The notes beneath the pieces are model-generated. The model was not told the origin of the DNA. It saw only the letters and a list, made by a program, of their open reading frames with translations, and did no database searches. This document shows, in pieces, positions 5,991 to 8,623 of a stretch of 8,623 nucleotides of DNA (positions are counted from its first letter, which is position 1; each line of letters begins with the position of its first letter). Source of the DNA: Candidatus Shapirobacteria bacterium UBA4062 (GTDB lineage Bacteria; Patescibacteriota; Microgenomatia; UBA12405); assembly GCA_002382075.1 (NCBI GenBank), contig DFZG01000046.1, positions 1 through 8,623 on the forward strand. Reading direction: 5' to 3'. The translations under genes and the position numbers were made by a program.

Positions 5991-7034
5991 TTAGCAATTA
6001 AGATAGTCGGCTTCAAGGTCTAAAAGTTCTTTAAGCGAGTTAAGTCTGACAATTTTTTGACGGAGTTGTTTGGCCCGAGGATGACCGGAGGTATAGAGTA
6101 AAAAATGCTTGCGGAGAGGATCAAATCGACGGTGAGGAAAAGTTTTTTCAAAAATTTGAGCGTGAAGTAACATAGCTGAAAATTTTTGGGGTAAAGTAGG
6201 AATAATATCGGAAAATATCCAAGGGTTACCCATAGATGAGCGGCCGATTAAAACACCGTTTAGGTCATAATCTTTTATAAATTGCTGGGCTTGAGATAAA
6301 GAAGAAATATCACCGTTACCCAAAAAGGGGGTATGTTGAGATTTGGCTAAAACAGAGGCTTGGTAAATTGCCTCCCAGTCGGCAGACCCAGAATAACCCT
6401 GTTTTAGGGTGCGGCCGTGAAGAGTTAAAAAATCAAGTTTATGGGATAGAAGAAAGGGAATCCATTGCTGACTAACATCTTCATTTATACCCAAGCGGGT
6501 TTTGACAGAAAAGGTGGGTGGGGATTTTTTTTGAGGTAAATATTCTGAATACAATAAATTGCGATTTATAATTGCTAGCGATGCATTTTTGAGACCTAAA
6601 TCGGTAATAGAAACTTTTGAAGAAAAATAGTCCTTAATGCCTTTTTGAGCAGATTTAATGAGATTTGAGGCCAGAGCGGGTTTTTCGATTAGGGCGGCGC
6701 CGGAACCATGTTGAGTAACAGTTTTGGCAGGACAACCCATATTAAGATCGATTCCATCAAAACCCAAATGGCACAAAATTATGGCTGATTTATAAAAAGA
6801 CTCAGGGTCTTTGCCGAAAATTTGACCGACGATGGGTCGCTGGTTTGAGCGATACAATAACTGATCATATAATCTGACACCTCCACGGGAAATGCCTTCG
6901 GCTGAGACAAACTCAGTAAAATAGATATCCGGAGGGGCAATAGTAGAGAGAACTTGGCGAAAAACAACATCAGTAATGCCGTCCATAGGCGAGAGACCGA
7001 TTATATTTTTTCTTTGAAGCAAATTACGGATCAT
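5991..7034 (-). CDS. dus: tRNA-dihydrouridine synthase (Dus family) with internal insertion
   Basis: Dus enzymes are FMN-dependent and use NADPH to reduce uridines in tRNA loops to dihydrouridine. The 347-residue protein has the TIM-barrel motifs in order: GLSPMDGITDVVFR at 13-26 (FMN site), GQIFGKDPE at 70-78, DLNMGCPAK at 96-104 with catalytic Cys101, SVKTRLG at 176-182, LHGRTLKQGYSGSADW at 205-220, FLGNGDI at 237-243 and IGRSSMGNPW at 263-272, then the helical tRNA-binding C-terminal domain. An extra segment of about 35-40 residues (about 134-173) separates the Cys loop helix from SVKTRLG, where other Dus proteins are short. The DusA/B/C subtype cannot be assigned. Its ATG overlaps the RRM stop as ATGA, implying translational coupling. 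Confidence 0.95.
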   Translation of the reverse strand: MIRNLLQRKNIIGLSPMDGITDVVFRQVLSTIAPPDIYFTEFVSAEGISRGGVRLYDQLLYRSNQRPIVGQIFGKDPESFYKSAIILCHLGFDGIDLNMGCPAKTVTQHGSGAALIEKPALASNLIKSAQKGIKDYFSSKVSITDLGLKNASLAIINRNLLYSEYLPQKKSPPTFSVKTRLGINEDVSQQWIPFLLSHKLDFLTLHGRTLKQGYSGSADWEAIYQASVLAKSQHTPFLGNGDISSLSQAQQFIKDYDLNGVLIGRSSMGNPWIFSDIIPTLPQKFSAMLLHAQIFEKTFPHRRFDPLRKHFLLYTSGHPRAKQLRQKIVRLNSLKELLDLEADYLNC

Positions 7035-7624
7035 GATTTCGAGCTTTTGGAACGGGTTTTGGTGGCAAATTTTTTACCCTGACTTGAACCAAAATAGCGT
7101 TGTTTAAAAACGGACTGTCTAATATGCCCTTTTTTGCCGGCATATTTTGATTTGTATTTTGGATGACTAAAACCCTCGTCTGAAATTGGAATAACGATGA
7201 CTTTTACATTTTTATCTTTTGTTCTAATTATTGAACCGGATGGAGATGAGGGTCGAGAGGACTCACGACGAGGATGGGTGGGATTGTAGCTTGGAGGGGA
7301 TTGACCTGATAGCCGGCGGTTTATGGCCTCTTGGTGACGTTGTTGGCCTTCAGGCGTAGTTAGAGGATCGGGTTGGGCATAGTCGACGATGATGGTTCGA
7401 TCTTCGACAGGCGAGCGATGTAATTTAGTTTTGGCTTCTATGGCAGATTCCAGACTATCAAACTCGACATAGGCCATGCCCCGGCTTTTACCCCATTTGT
7501 CATAAACAATTTGCCAATCGACAATTTTGCCAAATGGAGAAAACATAGATACTAATTTGGCTGAGGGAAACCGAAAAGGGAGGGAGCCAACAAAAAGACG
7601 TTTTTGGGGATTATTTGATGGCAT
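7031..7624 (-). CDS. RRM-type RNA-binding protein with basic low-complexity tail
   Basis: The 197-residue protein starts with a single RNA recognition motif at about residues 8-84. RNP2 is LFVGSL (10-15) and RNP1 is KSRGMAYVEF (46-55), with the aromatic positions needed for base stacking (F11, Y52, F55), so RNA binding is likely. After it comes a Gln/Arg-rich stretch, a Ser/Pro/Arg-rich disordered segment (about 107-132), an ordered-looking patch (VKVIVIPISDEGFSHPKYK, 140-158) and a very basic Lys/Ser/Arg tail. I chose ATG 7624 because the RRM then begins at the usual distance; ATG 7642 would add MGKQSS. Either start overlaps the lipoprotein gene (14 bases for 7624). Its TGA stop overlaps the dus ATG. 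Small RRM proteins occur in cyanobacteria and many CPR genomes; the target RNA is unknown. Confidence 0.9.
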   Translation of the reverse strand: MPSNNPQKRLFVGSLPFRFPSAKLVSMFSPFGKIVDWQIVYDKWGKSRGMAYVEFDSLESAIEAKTKLHRSPVEDRTIIVDYAQPDPLTTPEGQQRHQEAINRRLSGQSPPSYNPTHPRRESSRPSSPSGSIIRTKDKNVKVIVIPISDEGFSHPKYKSKYAGKKGHIRQSVFKQRYFGSSQGKKFATKTRSKSSKS

Positions 7625-8255
7625 AGAACTCTGCTTCCCCATTCAAATTGGTGAATCGAAGGGCTAATTTAAGTGGTAAATCTTTATCGACTTCAAAAAC
7701 AATGGCGGTGTTTACCCAGCTATCCTGATCAAGAGTAATTTTGCTAAGTTCAAACAGATTTTTGGAATTGGTGTAGGCGTCTGAGTAATAAGTTTCTTCA
7801 ACAATAGATTGGTTTTTGGATTCGTCGTAGAGAACGAATTGAGGTGAAGGGTTGTCGCCGATTTGATTAAAAGTACTGGGTTGACCCTTATTTTGGGGAT
7901 TGCCACGAATGGCAATTTCAACTAAGACTAGTTTTTTGCCTTCGGCAGGAGAACGCTCGTCGACGGAGGAGACTTCTTTGATGGATTTAGCTTTAAATTC
8001 GGCATGACCTTCGCCTTTTGGTTCTTGGGTTAGAAACTTTACTTTAAATTCCTGATTTAAGTTGTAGGTTTGGGTAATGTTAATTTTGGCGTTGGCCAAG
8101 GAATCGTTGTACGAGAAAACGTCCTCGGTGATTTCTTCTTCATTACTAAAGCCTAATTCGTCTTCGTTGTTAACATCGGCTTGTTTGGTGCAAGCGGAAA
8201 AAAGAAAAGAGGATAGAGCAATAACTGGAATTAAAAATAGCCACTTTGTTTTCAT
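7611..8255 (-). CDS. Predicted lipoprotein with DUF4352-like domain
   Basis: From ATG 8255 the protein has 214 residues. It starts MKTKWLFLIPVIALSSFLFSAC, a lipoprotein signal peptide with the lipidated cysteine at 22; the -3 residue is Phe, so the lipobox is slightly off consensus. An acidic linker follows (about 27-45). The rest resembles the DUF4352 immunoglobulin-like beta-sandwich: KLVLVEIAIRG, a FVLYDESKNQ strand, and WVNTAIVFEVDKDLPLKLALRF near the end. The protein is probably anchored on the outer face of the membrane; its function is unknown. A longer frame back to 8318 is rejected because it would bury the signal peptide and run through the promoter. It appears to be the first gene of the lipoprotein-RRM-dus-coiled-coil operon. 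Confidence 0.85.
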   Translation of the reverse strand: MKTKWLFLIPVIALSSFLFSACTKQADVNNEDELGFSNEEEITEDVFSYNDSLANAKINITQTYNLNQEFKVKFLTQEPKGEGHAEFKAKSIKEVSSVDERSPAEGKKLVLVEIAIRGNPQNKGQPSTFNQIGDNPSPQFVLYDESKNQSIVEETYYSDAYTNSKNLFELSKITLDQDSWVNTAIVFEVDKDLPLKLALRFTNLNGEAEFYAIK

Positions 8256-8262
8256 ATAGTCT

Positions 8263-8270
8263 ATTATAAT
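8263..8270. promoter_or_regulatory. Overlapping divergent -10 boxes for the lipoprotein and MBL-fold genes
   Basis: The octamer ATTATAAT contains a perfect TATAAT on each strand: plus strand at 8265-8270 and minus strand at 8268-8263. The plus box ends five bases before ATG 8276 and the minus box ends seven bases before ATG 8255. Both genes would therefore start transcription at or within a few bases of their start codons. Neither has a convincing -35 or a Shine-Dalgarno sequence. Two polymerases could not occupy both boxes at once. Confidence 0.6.
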
Positions 8271-8275
8271 GGTAA

Positions 8276-8623
8276 ATGCTGAAATATAAAACTTTAGTTT
8301 TGGGGGAAATGGCGGCAAACTGTTATTTGGTATGGGAGGAACCTGAAAAAAAGGCGTTTATTATTGACCCGGGAGATGATTCAGAATTTATTGTCGAAGA
8401 GGTTAATAGGTTGGGATTAGAGCCGATTATGGTGTTGGTGACCCATGGGCATTTTGACCATGTAATGGCGGCGTTGGATGTTAAATTAATTTTTAATATT
8501 AAATTTGGGGCTAGTAAACTGGATAAATTTTTAATAGACAGACAAGCAGAGACGGCGAAATATTTTTTGAAAAGAAATTATGTAGTGCCAAACATAGTAT
8601 CGATTGATGTCGATTTAAATGAG
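8276..8623 (+). CDS. Metallo-beta-lactamase-fold hydrolase (5' part, runs off the window)
   Basis: The visible 116 residues are the N-terminal half of a glyoxalase II-like MBL-fold hydrolase. They show the first strands with NCYLVW (15-20), the FIIDPGDD turn (28-35) that is typical of the family, and the metal-binding motif THGHFDHV (56-63) with His57, His59, Asp61 and His62. These residues bind one or two metal ions that activate water for thioester or related hydrolysis. The 3' part with the remaining metal ligands is outside the window, so the substrate cannot be predicted. The start at 8276 lies 20 bases from the divergent lipoprotein start. Confidence 0.9.
   Translation, partial: MLKYKTLVLGEMAANCYLVWEEPEKKAFIIDPGDDSEFIVEEVNRLGLEPIMVLVTHGHFDHVMAALDVKLIFNIKFGASKLDKFLIDRQAETAKYFLKRNYVVPNIVSIDVDLNE

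Noticed and set aside
6525..6532. Homopolymer run in the Dus insertion as a possible frameshift site
   Set aside because: The reading frame is intact through the run and all Dus motifs on both sides are in the same frame.
8256..8318. Longer start for the lipoprotein (21 extra residues beginning MPPFPP)
   Set aside because: It would put a Pro/Phe-rich extension ahead of a proper lipoprotein signal peptide, cross the TATAAT box and overlap the divergent gene.
1..8623. CRISPR array, tRNA or rRNA genes, insertion sequences, toxin-antitoxin or defence genes
   Set aside because: No spaced repeat array, RNA gene fold, transposase motif or defence-type domain was found; nearly every base is in a housekeeping gene or a short promoter gap.

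Overview
The window is AT-rich, very gene-dense bacterial chromosome with no stretch of 300 bases lacking a gene. Its compact genes, tight overlaps, short MscL, YtxH-type small membrane protein, stand-alone RRM protein and Dus with an internal insertion suggest a small-genome bacterium of the Patescibacteria (CPR) type, possibly Microgenomates. That placement is inference from gene style, not from a marker gene. Stops are TAA, TAG and TGA, so the standard bacterial code fits. I see no rRNA, tRNA, CRISPR array, insertion sequence or phage gene.

Layout: (1) lon, the ATP-dependent AAA+ protease, fills 1-2378 on the minus strand; the window ends exactly where its stop codon is plausible. (2) A 105-bp divergent region holds a CIRCE-like heat-shock operator inside the lon promoter, an 11-bp inverted repeat and a probable era promoter. 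(3) On the plus strand, era (30S-assembly GTPase) and mscL (mechanosensitive channel) are 9 bp apart, followed by a ytxH-like gene with the only textbook Shine-Dalgarno sequence in the window. (4) ytxH converges, with a 1-bp gap, on a minus-strand block. Read in its own direction (right to left) the block is: DUF4352-like lipoprotein, RRM RNA-binding protein, tRNA-dihydrouridine synthase (dus), coiled-coil hypothetical protein, thioredoxin (trxA) and Obg GTPase. The first four overlap or nearly touch; trxA has its own good promoter with a palindrome in the spacer. (5) At the right edge a metallo-beta-lactamase-fold hydrolase starts on the plus strand, divergent from the lipoprotein with 20 bp between start codons and overlapping -10 boxes.

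Taken together this is a housekeeping neighbourhood: ribosome assembly (Era, Obg), tRNA modification (Dus), RNA binding (RRM), proteolysis and stress (Lon, thioredoxin, YtxH-like) and envelope functions (MscL, lipoprotein). No new multi-gene defence or metabolic system is visible. The most interesting signals are regulatory: a near-consensus HrcA operator on lon, and several genes whose best -10 box lies only 5-8 bases from the start codon, which suggests leaderless transcripts.
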